Positions 39,929 through 47,576 of a DNA stretch of 64,000 bases are shown here, piece by piece (within the stretch, counting starts at the first letter, position 1; each line of letters begins with the position of its first letter). Source of the stretch: Nocardioides aurantiacus (GTDB lineage: Bacteria > Actinomycetota > Actinomycetes > Propionibacteriales > Nocardioidaceae); the NCBI RefSeq assembly GCF_003752505.1, contig NZ_RKHO01000001.1, positions 558,001 to 622,000 on the forward strand, written 5' to 3'. A program made the position numbers and the translations under genes. Below the pieces are notes generated by a model. That model saw only the letters and a program-made list of their open reading frames with translations, was not told the DNA's origin and searched no databases.

Positions 39929-41235
39929 CCCTGACGCCCGCCCGCCCCTCCGCGCGCACCGCGCCGCCCGCGGCCCGCCCCGAGCGACCGCAGGGCGGCA
40001 CCCTGGTGGAGCAGTTCGAGTTCGGCCTCGACGCCCCGATCTGCCTGACCTGGGAGCTGACCTACGCCTGCAACCTGGCCTGCGCCCACTGCCTGTCCTC
40101 CTCCGGCAAGCGCGACCCGCGCGAGCTGAGCACCGAGCAGTGCGAGGCCGTGATCGACGAGCTGCAGCGGATGCAGGTCTTCTACGTCAACATCGGCGGC
40201 GGCGAGCCGACGATCCGGCCCGACTTCTGGCACCTCCTGGAGTACGCCGTGGACCACCAGGTCGGCGTGAAGTTCTCCACCAACGGGGTGCGCATCACCC
40301 CCGAGCGGGCGCGCTTCCTGGCCTCCACCGACTACGTCGACGTGCAGATCTCGCTCGACGGTGCGACCGCCGAGGTCAACGACTACGTGCGCGGGCCGGG
40401 CTCCTTCGACACCGCCCTGACGGCGCTGCAGAACCTCCAGGACGCCGGCTTCGAGGACGCCAAGATCTCGGTCGTGTGCACCCGGCAGAACATCGGCCAG
40501 CTCGACGACTTCAAGGCCATCGCCGACCGGTTCGGCGCCACGCTGCGCCTGACCCGGCTCCGGCCCTCGGGCCGCGGCGCCGACGTGTGGGACGAGCTGC
40601 ACCCGCTGCCGGAGCAGCAGCGGGTGCTCTACGACTGGCTCGTGGCCCACGGCGAGGGCGTGCTGACCGGCGACTCCTTCTTCCACCTCGCCGCCTTCGG
40701 CGAGGCGCTGCCCGGCCTGAACCTGTGCGGCGCCGGACGGGTGGTGTGCCTGATCGACCCCGTCGGCGACGTCTACGCCTGTCCCTTCGCGATCCACGAC
40801 AACTTCCTGGCCGGCAACCTGCTCGACGAGGGCGGCTTCCAGCGGGTGTGGCAGGACTCGGAGCTCTTCACCGACCTGCGGTCGCCGCAGACCGGCGGCG
40901 CGTGCGCCAGCTGCTCGGCTTACGACGCGTGCCGCGGTGGCTGCATGGCCGCGAAGTTCTTCACCGGCCTGCCCCTCGACGGCCCCGACCCGGAGTGCGT
41001 CAAGGGCAACGGCGAGCTCGCCCTGGCCGGCGCGCGCACCATCCCCGCGCCCAGCCAGGACCACTCGCGCACGATGCCCACGCGCAACCAGCCGGTGATG
41101 CTGACGCTGCAGCGCACGCCCTCAATGAGCGCCTGCGCCGAGAGCCCGCTGGCCGGCTTCGACCCCGTCAGCCCAATGGGCGACGGGGCCGCGCCGGTGG
41201 TCGCGTCGGGCGGCTGCGGCTGCGGGGGCCACTGA
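39925..41235 (+). CDS. mftC: MftC, mycofactocin radical SAM maturase
   Basis: Radical SAM/SPASM enzyme, 436 residues, that oxidatively decarboxylates the MftA tyrosine and forms the C-C bond with valine. The SAM cluster cysteines are C49, C53 and C56 in CNLACAHC. GGGEP follows. SPASM cysteines appear in LNLCGAGRVVC, VYACPF and the GGACASCSAYDACRGGC segment. A tail of some 70 residues after the SPASM domain ends in a Cys/Gly-rich SGGCGCGGH. Two bases separate it from mftD. Confidence 0.97.
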   Translation: MTLTPARPSARTAPPAARPERPQGGTLVEQFEFGLDAPICLTWELTYACNLACAHCLSSSGKRDPRELSTEQCEAVIDELQRMQVFYVNIGGGEPTIRPDFWHLLEYAVDHQVGVKFSTNGVRITPERARFLASTDYVDVQISLDGATAEVNDYVRGPGSFDTALTALQNLQDAGFEDAKISVVCTRQNIGQLDDFKAIADRFGATLRLTRLRPSGRGADVWDELHPLPEQQRVLYDWLVAHGEGVLTGDSFFHLAAFGEALPGLNLCGAGRVVCLIDPVGDVYACPFAIHDNFLAGNLLDEGGFQRVWQDSELFTDLRSPQTGGACASCSAYDACRGGCMAAKFFTGLPLDGPDPECVKGNGELALAGARTIPAPSQDHSRTMPTRNQPVMLTLQRTPSMSACAESPLAGFDPVSPMGDGAAPVVASGGCGCGGH

Positions 41236-41236
41236 G

Positions 41237-42520
41237 ATGGCCACTCCGGCGATCTTCTCCAGGATCGAGAACCCCTGGAAGCAGAACCCCTGGTTCGAGT
41301 CCGTCGCCGTCGCCCAGGAGCGGGCGCGCAAGCGGCTGCCCAAGCCGGTCTACGGCGCCCTGGTGGCGGGCTCCGAGCGCGGCCAGACCATCGCCGACAA
41401 CCAGGCGGCCTTCGCCGAGCTCGGGATGGCACCGCACGTGGCCGGGCACCAGGCGGAGCGGTCCCTGGGCACCACCGTGATGGGCCAGTCGATCTCGTTG
41501 CCGGTCATCATGAGCCCGACCGGCGTCCAGGCCGTGCACCCCGACGGCGAGGTCGCCGTCGCGCGCGCGGCCGCTGCGCGGGGCACCGTGGTCGGGCTGT
41601 CCAACTTCGCCTCCAAGTCGGTGGAGGAGGTCGTGGCGGCGAACCCGCAGACCTTCTTCCAGATGTACTGGACCGGCGACCGCGACACGATGGTGCAGCG
41701 GATGCAGCGCGCCCACGCGGCCGGGTCCCAGGGCCTCATCGCCACCCTCGACTGGTCGTTCTCGATGGGCCGTGACTGGGGCAGCCCGGAGATCCCCGAG
41801 AAGGTCGACCTCAAGACGATGGTGCGGATGGCGCCGCAGGTCGCGCTGCGGCCGCGCTGGCTGTGGGAGTTCGGCAGGACCGGGCAGATCCCGGACCTCA
41901 CCGCGCCCAACCTCGCCCCGCCCGGGCAGGACAAGGGACCGACCTTCTTCGGCGCCTACTACGAGTGGATGACCACGACGCCGCCCACCTGGGACGACGT
42001 GGCCTGGATGCGCGAGACCTGGCACCAGATCTCGGGCAAGCCGTTCATGCTCAAGGGCGTCTGTCGGGTCGACGACGCGCTGCGCGCGGTCGACGCCGGC
42101 GTCACGGCGATCTCGGTGTCCAACCACGGCGGCAACAACCTCGACGGGACCCCGGCCGCGATCCGCTGCCTGCACCCGATCGCGACCGCGGTCGGGGACC
42201 AGCTCGAGGTCGTCATGGACGGCGGGGTACGCCGCGGCTCCGACGTCGTCAAGGCGCTGGCCATGGGGGCCCGGGCGGTGATGATCGGCCGCGCCTACCT
42301 CTGGGGCCTCGCCGCCAACGGCCAGGCCGGCGTGGAGAACGTCCTCGACGTGCTCCGCAGCGGCATCGACTCCGCGCTGCTCGGCATGGGGCTGTCGTCC
42401 ATCGACCAGCTCACCCCGGAGCTGCTGGTGGTGCCCGAGGGCTTCCACCGCACCCTCGGTGCGCCCGGCAGCCACGGCGCCGCCGCCACCCCGGCGCCCC
42501 GGGCCACCGCCGCCTCGTGA
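41237..42520 (+). CDS. mftD: MftD, FMN-dependent oxidase of premycofactocin synthesis
   Basis: Alpha-hydroxyacid-oxidase-fold enzyme of 427 residues. It converts the cyclised Val-Tyr product AHDP to premycofactocin by oxidative deamination. FMN-binding and catalytic segments: IMSPTGVQAVHPDGE, LKGVCRVDDALRAVDAGVTAISVSNHGGNNLDG (catalytic His in SNHGG), VVMDGGVRRGSDVVKALAMGARAVMIGRAYLWGL. It resembles lactate dehydrogenase LldD, but cluster position fixes the role. Poorly conserved tail after about 410. Confidence 0.96.
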   Translation: MATPAIFSRIENPWKQNPWFESVAVAQERARKRLPKPVYGALVAGSERGQTIADNQAAFAELGMAPHVAGHQAERSLGTTVMGQSISLPVIMSPTGVQAVHPDGEVAVARAAAARGTVVGLSNFASKSVEEVVAANPQTFFQMYWTGDRDTMVQRMQRAHAAGSQGLIATLDWSFSMGRDWGSPEIPEKVDLKTMVRMAPQVALRPRWLWEFGRTGQIPDLTAPNLAPPGQDKGPTFFGAYYEWMTTTPPTWDDVAWMRETWHQISGKPFMLKGVCRVDDALRAVDAGVTAISVSNHGGNNLDGTPAAIRCLHPIATAVGDQLEVVMDGGVRRGSDVVKALAMGARAVMIGRAYLWGLAANGQAGVENVLDVLRSGIDSALLGMGLSSIDQLTPELLVVPEGFHRTLGAPGSHGAAATPAPRATAAS

Positions 42521-42527
42521 CCGGCCC

Positions 42528-43271
42528 ATGACCGGTCGCGCGCTCCGGCTCGCCGACCTGACCTGGCCGGAGCTGCCGCCGTCCGCCACGGTGGTCGTCC
42601 CGGTCGGGTCGCTGGAGCAGCACGGCCCGCACCTCCCGCTCGAGACCGACGCCCTGGTCGCCGAGGCGGTGGCGGTGCGGGCCGTCGCGGCCCTCGACCG
42701 CGACGACGTGCTGGTCGCACCCGTCGTGGCGTACGGCGCCAGCGGCGAGCACCAGCACTTCGCCGGCACCGTCTCCACCGGCACCCCCGTGCTCCACCTG
42801 CTGCTCGTCGAGCTGGTGCGCTCGCTGCGCACCTGGGCGACGAGGGTGGTGCTGGTCAACGGCCACGGCGGCAACCTCGACGCGGTCCGCGGCGCGGTCG
42901 CCCAGCTGGTCGACGAGGGCCACGACGTGGCCTGGGCGCCGTGCGCCGCGGCCGGTGCCGACCTGCACGCCGGTCGCACCGAGACCTCGCTGCTGCTCCA
43001 CCTGCGCCCCGACCTGGTGCGGCTCGACCACGCCGCCGCCGGGGCCACCGCACCCGCCGCCGAGCTGATGCCGCTGCTGCGCGCCGGGGGCGTCGTCGCG
43101 GTCTCGGCCAACGGCGTGCTCGGCGATCCCGCCGGCGCCAGCGCCGAGGAGGGCCGGGCGCTGCTGGAGGAGATGGTGGGGCGGGTGCTGGCCGTGCTCG
43201 CGCTGCCCTCGCCGGCCGACCCCGTTCGCGCGCCGGTCGACCCGGTCGAGACCCCGCAGGTCGCCCGGTGA
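42528..43271 (+). CDS. mftE: MftE, creatininase-family peptidase
   Basis: Metal-dependent peptidase of 247 residues that releases the modified Val-Tyr dipeptide-like product from MftA. Metal-site motifs GSLEQHGPHLPLETDALVAE and VLVNGHGGNLDAVRGA; later HAGRTETSLLL holds further ligands. ATG at 42528 lies 7 bases after the mftD stop. The stop overlaps the GTG of the SDR gene by 4 bases. Confidence 0.95.
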   Translation: MTGRALRLADLTWPELPPSATVVVPVGSLEQHGPHLPLETDALVAEAVAVRAVAALDRDDVLVAPVVAYGASGEHQHFAGTVSTGTPVLHLLLVELVRSLRTWATRVVLVNGHGGNLDAVRGAVAQLVDEGHDVAWAPCAAAGADLHAGRTETSLLLHLRPDLVRLDHAAAGATAPAAELMPLLRAGGVVAVSANGVLGDPAGASAEEGRALLEEMVGRVLAVLALPSPADPVRAPVDPVETPQVAR

Positions 43272-44041
43272 GGGTCGCCCTCGTGACCGGCGCGGCGCGC
43301 GGGATCGGCGCCTCGACCGTGGACCACCTGGCCCGCGACGGGTGGGCGGTGCTGGCGGTGGACGCCTGCGCCGGGCCCGACGCGGCGCCGTACGCCCAGC
43401 CCGACGCGGCCGACCTGGACGCGGTCGCCGCCCCGCACGCCGAGGTGGAGGCGGTGGTCGCCGACGTCCGCGACCGGTCGGCGCTGGACGCCGCGGTCGC
43501 CCGCGCGCTCGAGCGGTGGGGCCGGCTGGACGCGGTCGTCGCCTGCGCGGGCATCGTCGGCGGCGGCCGGCCGCTGTGGGAGACCGACGAGGCCGAGCTG
43601 GACCTGCTGTGGGACGTGGACGCCAAGGGCGTGTGGCACACCGCCGCGGCCACGGTCCCGGCGCTGCTGGCGGGCCCCGACCCGTCGGGCGCGCGGTTCG
43701 TGGCCGTCGCGTCCGCGGCGGGGACGCACGGGCTGTTCCGGATGGCGGCCTACAACGCCGTCAAGCACGCCGTCGTCGGCATCGTGCGCGGGCTGGCCGC
43801 CGACCTCGTCGGCACCGGCGTGACCGCAGTCGCGGTCTCGCCGGGCTCGACCGACACCGCGATGCTGCGCGCCACCGCCGAGCTGTACGACGCCACCACC
43901 GACGACCTCGCCGCCCACCAGCTGCTGCGTCGCCCGCTCCGTCCGGAGGAGGTGGCCGCCACCCTGGTCTTCTGCTGCTCCCGCGAGGCAGCGGTGCTCA
44001 ACGGCAGCGTGGTCAGCGCCGACGGCGGGTTCCAGGCGTGA
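43268..44041 (+). CDS. Mycofactocin-associated short-chain dehydrogenase
   Basis: NAD-dependent SDR of 257 residues placed between mftE and mftF. TGAARGIGAST is the cofactor loop; the catalytic set is Ser in VASAAGTHG and Tyr/Lys in AAYNAVKHAVVGI. After the second strand (LAVDAC) there is an insertion of roughly 20 residues (GPDAAPYAQPDAADLDAV). Such an insertion is typical of mycofactocin-coupled SDRs, which hold NAD so tightly that another carrier must reoxidise it. It overlaps mftE and mftF by 4 bases each, so it is part of the operon. Confidence 0.93.
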   Translation: MRVALVTGAARGIGASTVDHLARDGWAVLAVDACAGPDAAPYAQPDAADLDAVAAPHAEVEAVVADVRDRSALDAAVARALERWGRLDAVVACAGIVGGGRPLWETDEAELDLLWDVDAKGVWHTAAATVPALLAGPDPSGARFVAVASAAGTHGLFRMAAYNAVKHAVVGIVRGLAADLVGTGVTAVAVSPGSTDTAMLRATAELYDATTDDLAAHQLLRRPLRPEEVAATLVFCCSREAAVLNGSVVSADGGFQA

Positions 44042-45480
44042 GTGCCGCGCCGGTCGAGGCGCCCGCCGACGAGCGGCTGCCCGGGGGGTTCGAGGTCCGG
44101 GTGCGGTCCGACGTACGCCGGGTCGAGGGGGGTCGCACCCTGCTCGGCGGGTCCCCGTTGCGCTCGCTGCGGCTCTCGCCCCGGGCGCGACGCGCGCTGG
44201 AGGGCGACCGGCTGGTGGTCGCCGACGCGACCTCGGAGGAGCTCGCGCGGCGGCTGCTCGCGGCCAACCTCGCCGACCCCGTCCTGGACGACGTGGCGGT
44301 GGCCCAGCACGAGCTGACCGTGGTGGTGCCGGTCCGGGACCGTCCCGAGCAGCTCGAGCGCGCGCTCGCCCCCCTGGCCGGGCTGCGGCTGCTCGTGGTC
44401 GACGACGCCTCGCACGACCCGGCCGCGGTCGCCGCGGTGGCGGCGCGGCACGGAGCGAGGGTGCTGCCGCTGCCGGTCAACCTCGGCCCGGCCGGGGCGC
44501 GCAACGCCGGGTTGCGCGAGGTGCGGACGGCCTGCGTCGGCTTCGTCGACTCCGACGTCCAGGCCGACACCGCGATGCTGCTGCGCCTGGCCCGCCACCT
44601 CGCCGACCCCCGCGTCGCGCTGGTCGGGCCGCTGGTGCGGAGCCGGGCGCGGTCGGTGCCGCCGCGGTGGTTCGAGCGGTACGACGAGTGCTCGTCCTCG
44701 CTCGCCCTGGGAAGTCGCAGCTGCGCGGTCGCACCGGGCGCCGCCGTCGCCTGGCTGCCCAGCGCCTGCCTCGTCGGCCGCACCGACCTGCTGGGCGAGG
44801 GGTTCACCGAGGCGATGCGCGTGGGCGAGGACGTCGACCTGGTGTGGCGGCTGGTCGGGGCGGGACGGGTGGTCCGCTACGAGGCGGGCGAGACCGCGTG
44901 GCACGACGCCCGCCCGACGGTCGGGGAGTGGGCGGGCCGGAAGTACCTCTACGGCACCGGCGGCGCGGCCCTCGCGGCCCGGCACGGCTCGGCCGGCGCG
45001 GTCGCCGTGCTCTCGCCCGCGATGGCGGTGGCCGGCGCGGCGGTGCTGCTGCGGCGCCGCTGGTCGCTCCCGGTGGTCGCGCTCGGCCTGGCCCGCGCCT
45101 GGCAGCAGCTGGTGCGGGTGCTGCCCGACGTGCCCGAGCGCCCGGCCATGGCCGCGTCGGTCGCGGTCCGCGGGCTCGGCTGGGCGGTGCGCCAGGAGTC
45201 CGCGCTGCTGCTGCGGCACTGGTGGCCGCTCGGGCTGCTCGCGCTGGGGTCCCGGTCGGGTCGGCGGGCGCTGGTCTCCGCGGTCGCCGTCGACCTGGTG
45301 GTGCACCGTGACGTCGTACGCCGCACCGGGCTGCTGCGCACGCTCGTGGCCCGCCGCGTCGACGACCTCGCCTACGGCTCGGGCCTGTGGGTCGGGGCGG
45401 TGCGCGAGCGCGAGTGGCGTGGGCTCGCCGTACGGGTGGTGGGGCGGCGGCGGGCTCCGGCGTCACCTGCCGGCAGGTGA
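44038..45480 (+). CDS. mftF: MftF, mycofactocin glycosyltransferase
   Basis: GT2-fold enzyme of 480 residues that adds glucose units to mycofactocin. After an N-terminal PqqD-like stretch (about 15-95) come the GT2 opening ELTVVVPVRDRPEQLERAL, LVVDDASHD, NLGPAGARNAGLRE and the DxD-type FVDSDVQAD. ...EAMRVGEDVDLVWRL carries the ED motif of family 2. Hydrophobic stretches near 320-345 and 400-415 suggest membrane association. GTG start overlaps the SDR stop. A perfect 16-base palindrome spans its stop codon. Confidence 0.94.
   Translation: MSAAPVEAPADERLPGGFEVRVRSDVRRVEGGRTLLGGSPLRSLRLSPRARRALEGDRLVVADATSEELARRLLAANLADPVLDDVAVAQHELTVVVPVRDRPEQLERALAPLAGLRLLVVDDASHDPAAVAAVAARHGARVLPLPVNLGPAGARNAGLREVRTACVGFVDSDVQADTAMLLRLARHLADPRVALVGPLVRSRARSVPPRWFERYDECSSSLALGSRSCAVAPGAAVAWLPSACLVGRTDLLGEGFTEAMRVGEDVDLVWRLVGAGRVVRYEAGETAWHDARPTVGEWAGRKYLYGTGGAALAARHGSAGAVAVLSPAMAVAGAAVLLRRRWSLPVVALGLARAWQQLVRVLPDVPERPAMAASVAVRGLGWAVRQESALLLRHWWPLGLLALGSRSGRRALVSAVAVDLVVHRDVVRRTGLLRTLVARRVDDLAYGSGLWVGAVREREWRGLAVRVVGRRRAPASPAGR
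45464..45479. repeat. Perfect 16-base palindrome at the mftF stop
   Basis: CACCTGCC-GGCAGGTG, fully self-complementary, ends inside the mftF TGA. It could be a stem-less protein site or arise by chance from codon use. No second copy was noticed. Confidence 0.4.
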
Positions 45481-45613
45481 GACCGGGCGCGAGGAGCCGC
45501 TCGTCCGCCCAGCCCTGGTAGGTCCCGCGCGCGGTCCGTCCCGCCGGCTCCCCGAGGGCGTACGCCGACCCACAGGCCGGCCGCCGACGCGGCGTACGGA
45601 CAACTCGGGCGCC

Positions 45614-45693
45614 GGGCAGGGCGAAACTGCCCGTGGGTGACCGCAATGTCCGTTCCCGCGGGCAGTTTCACCGGCCAGCCGGTGAAACTGCCC
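45614..45693 (-). repeat. Dispersed palindromic repeat, copy 2 (inverted)
   Basis: The same 16-bp inverted repeat as at 33900 (45660-45675 and 45678-45693, centre CA) with the degenerate hairpin on the other side (45614-45632, GGGCAG...CTGCCC), also separated by exactly 27 bases. Reverse-complemented, the 27-base spacers match at 18 of 27 positions. The palindrome ends one base from the stop codon of the minus-strand VWA gene. The remaining bases from mftF to 45613 hold nothing recognisable. Confidence 0.85.
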
Positions 45694-45694
45694 C

Positions 45695-46519
45695 TCACCG
45701 CCCCAACAGCTGGTCGAGCAACCGCGGCAGGTCGTCGACGGACTCGATGGCGGCGATGCGCGCTCCGGCCTCGCGGGCGACACGGCGGGCCTCCTCGTCG
45801 TCGGAGGCAGGGGCGATCACGACGAGCTCCTCGAGCGCGCGGGCGGCGGGGACGGCGTCGACCTCGTCGGTGGCGCGGCAGTCCGAGAGCACGATGGTGA
45901 TGCGGCGGGTGGCGCGGGCGCCGCGGAGCTGGTCGGCGGCCGCACGGAAGGCGGCGTCCATCGAGGTCATGCCGTGGCCCCGCAGGCCGAGCACCCGCTG
46001 CACCGTGCGCAGCGGGGGCGAGGGGGCGTGCAGGTCGAGCAGCACCTCGGGCGTCCGGTCGAAGGCGATCACCGAGAGCTCGCCCTCGGCCCGAAGCGCG
46101 CACGCGGCGGCGGCCATGGCGGCGGTGACGAGGCGGGACCCGTCCATGGAGCCGGACCGGTCGAGCAGCAGGCACAGCGCGGTGCGGGGGCGGTGCCAGG
46201 TGGTCGCGGTCAGCTCCTCGAGGCCCGGTGGCCGCTGCTCGCCGCGGGCCTGTCCGATCGCCTCCATCGAGGCGTCGACGTCGAGGTCGCCGCCGCGGTC
46301 GGCGGGGGAGCGCCGCAGCCGTCCGGCGCCGGACCCGCCGCGGGTGCCGGAGCGGGCGCGCTCGAGCACCAGCCGCGGCACCAGCGCCTGCACCTTGGCG
46401 CGGAGCGCGGGGTCGGTGGCCGTCGACATCTGCATCAGGAGCGGCAGCACGTCGTCGGGGTCGTCCGCGACGGCGTCGCGCACCGCCGCGGTGTCGAGCT
46501 CCCCGACCTCGGGCGACAT
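45695..46519 (-). CDS. VWA-domain protein (CoxE-like)
   Basis: Protein of 274 residues with a C-terminal von Willebrand A domain: the MIDAS motif is LLLDRSGSMDGS, followed by HGMTSMDAAF and VLSDCRATDE. Paired MoxR/VWA proteins assist maturation of metal or cofactor enzymes (CoxD/CoxE of CO dehydrogenase). It is last in the operon behind the alcohol dehydrogenase and MoxR genes. ATG at 46519 is the only standard start, but the frame stays open to a CTG at 46645 that overlaps the MoxR stop and adds 42 residues, including LSRHARFEE. The true start may be there. Confidence 0.88.
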   Translation of the reverse strand: MSPEVGELDTAAVRDAVADDPDDVLPLLMQMSTATDPALRAKVQALVPRLVLERARSGTRGGSGAGRLRRSPADRGGDLDVDASMEAIGQARGEQRPPGLEELTATTWHRPRTALCLLLDRSGSMDGSRLVTAAMAAAACALRAEGELSVIAFDRTPEVLLDLHAPSPPLRTVQRVLGLRGHGMTSMDAAFRAAADQLRGARATRRITIVLSDCRATDEVDAVPAARALEELVVIAPASDDEEARRVAREAGARIAAIESVDDLPRLLDQLLGR

Positions 46520-46641
46520 CTCCTCGAAGCGGGCGTGCCGGGACAGCTCGGCGCGTCCCGTGGTGCGTTGCGGCCGACCACGCCGCGAGGGTTGCGGCTT
46601 CGGCGGAGCAGCGGAGCCGCCCGCCCCGGCCGGGGGCGGGC

Positions 46642-47535
46642 TCAGGCTTCCCCCGGTGGGTCACCCCCGTCGCTCGGTGCGGCGTCGTCGGACGAGGGCT
46701 CGGGGCCGAAGGTCGCGACGTACAGCTCCTCCACGACCTCCTCGGCCGTCCGCGACGACGACTCGTCGACCTTGACGCGGCCGCTCAACGCCACGAAGGC
46801 GGCGTCGAGGCCGGTGCGCCAGTGCGTCGGGGGTACGTCGCGCACCAGCGCCAGCTCGTGGGTCAGGCCGGCCAGGTCGATGGTGCCGCGCACCGAGGAG
46901 CCGACGCGCAGCTCGGGGTGCTCGCGGGTGGCGCGCACCAGCGCCACCGCCTTGGCTGCCCACTCCGGGGAGTCGATCGGCGCCTGCTGGGTGAGGATCG
47001 CCTGCTCGGACTCGGCCGACTGGTAGCCCATCACGATGCGGCAGGTCCGGTCGTAGACCGCGCTCGAGACCCGGGCGGTGCCGACCGCGTCGTAGGGGTT
47101 CATCGCGGCGACGATGCCGAAGCCCGGCTCGGCGCGCACGGTGCCCAGACGGGGTACGGCGATCTCCCGCTCGCTCATCACCGTGAGCAGCACGTTGAGC
47201 GTCTCCTCGGGGACGCGGTTGAGCTCCTCGAGGTAGAGCAGCCCGGCACCGCGCATCGCGTCGAGGAGCGGACCGTCGACGAACACGTCGGGGCGGTAGC
47301 CCCGGTCGAGGACCAGGGCGGGGTCGAAGTGACCCACCAGGCGGGCGGGGGTCAGCTCGGCGTTGCCCTCGACCAGCACCAGCGCGGAGTCGCGACGGCT
47401 GGCCAGGGCGCGCAGCAGGGTGGACTTGCCCGTGCCGGGCGGTCCCTCGAGGACCACGTGGGCGCCGGCGCGCAGCGCGGCCTCGAGCAGCTCGGTCTCA
47501 CGTCGGCGGTCGACGACCGGGGCGGGAATTCCCAC
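46642..47535 (-). CDS. MoxR-family AAA+ ATPase
   Basis: AAA+ chaperone-like ATPase of about 297 residues. Walker A EGPPGTGKSTLLRAL, Walker B LLYLEELNRVPEETLN, sensor 1 IVAAMNPYD, arginine-rich second region RTCRIVMGY. Acts with the VWA protein, probably on the alcohol dehydrogenase or on the mycofactocin-dependent system; this is inference from gene order. GTG at 47535 is preferred because the conserved PVVDRRRETELLEAAL begins soon after. A CTG at 47580 overlapping the upstream TGA would add 15 residues. Confidence 0.9.
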   Translation of the reverse strand: MGIPAPVVDRRRETELLEAALRAGAHVVLEGPPGTGKSTLLRALASRRDSALVLVEGNAELTPARLVGHFDPALVLDRGYRPDVFVDGPLLDAMRGAGLLYLEELNRVPEETLNVLLTVMSEREIAVPRLGTVRAEPGFGIVAAMNPYDAVGTARVSSAVYDRTCRIVMGYQSAESEQAILTQQAPIDSPEWAAKAVALVRATREHPELRVGSSVRGTIDLAGLTHELALVRDVPPTHWRTGLDAAFVALSGRVKVDESSSRTAEEVVEELYVATFGPEPSSDDAAPSDGGDPPGEA

Positions 47536-47576
47536 GCCCCGGTCGCCGAGCCCGCTGTCGACGCGGCGGACGGTGC

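Noticed and set aside
33900-45693. CRISPR array
   Set aside because: The two palindromic copies are 11.7 kb apart and inverted; no regularly spaced direct repeats exist anywhere in the window.
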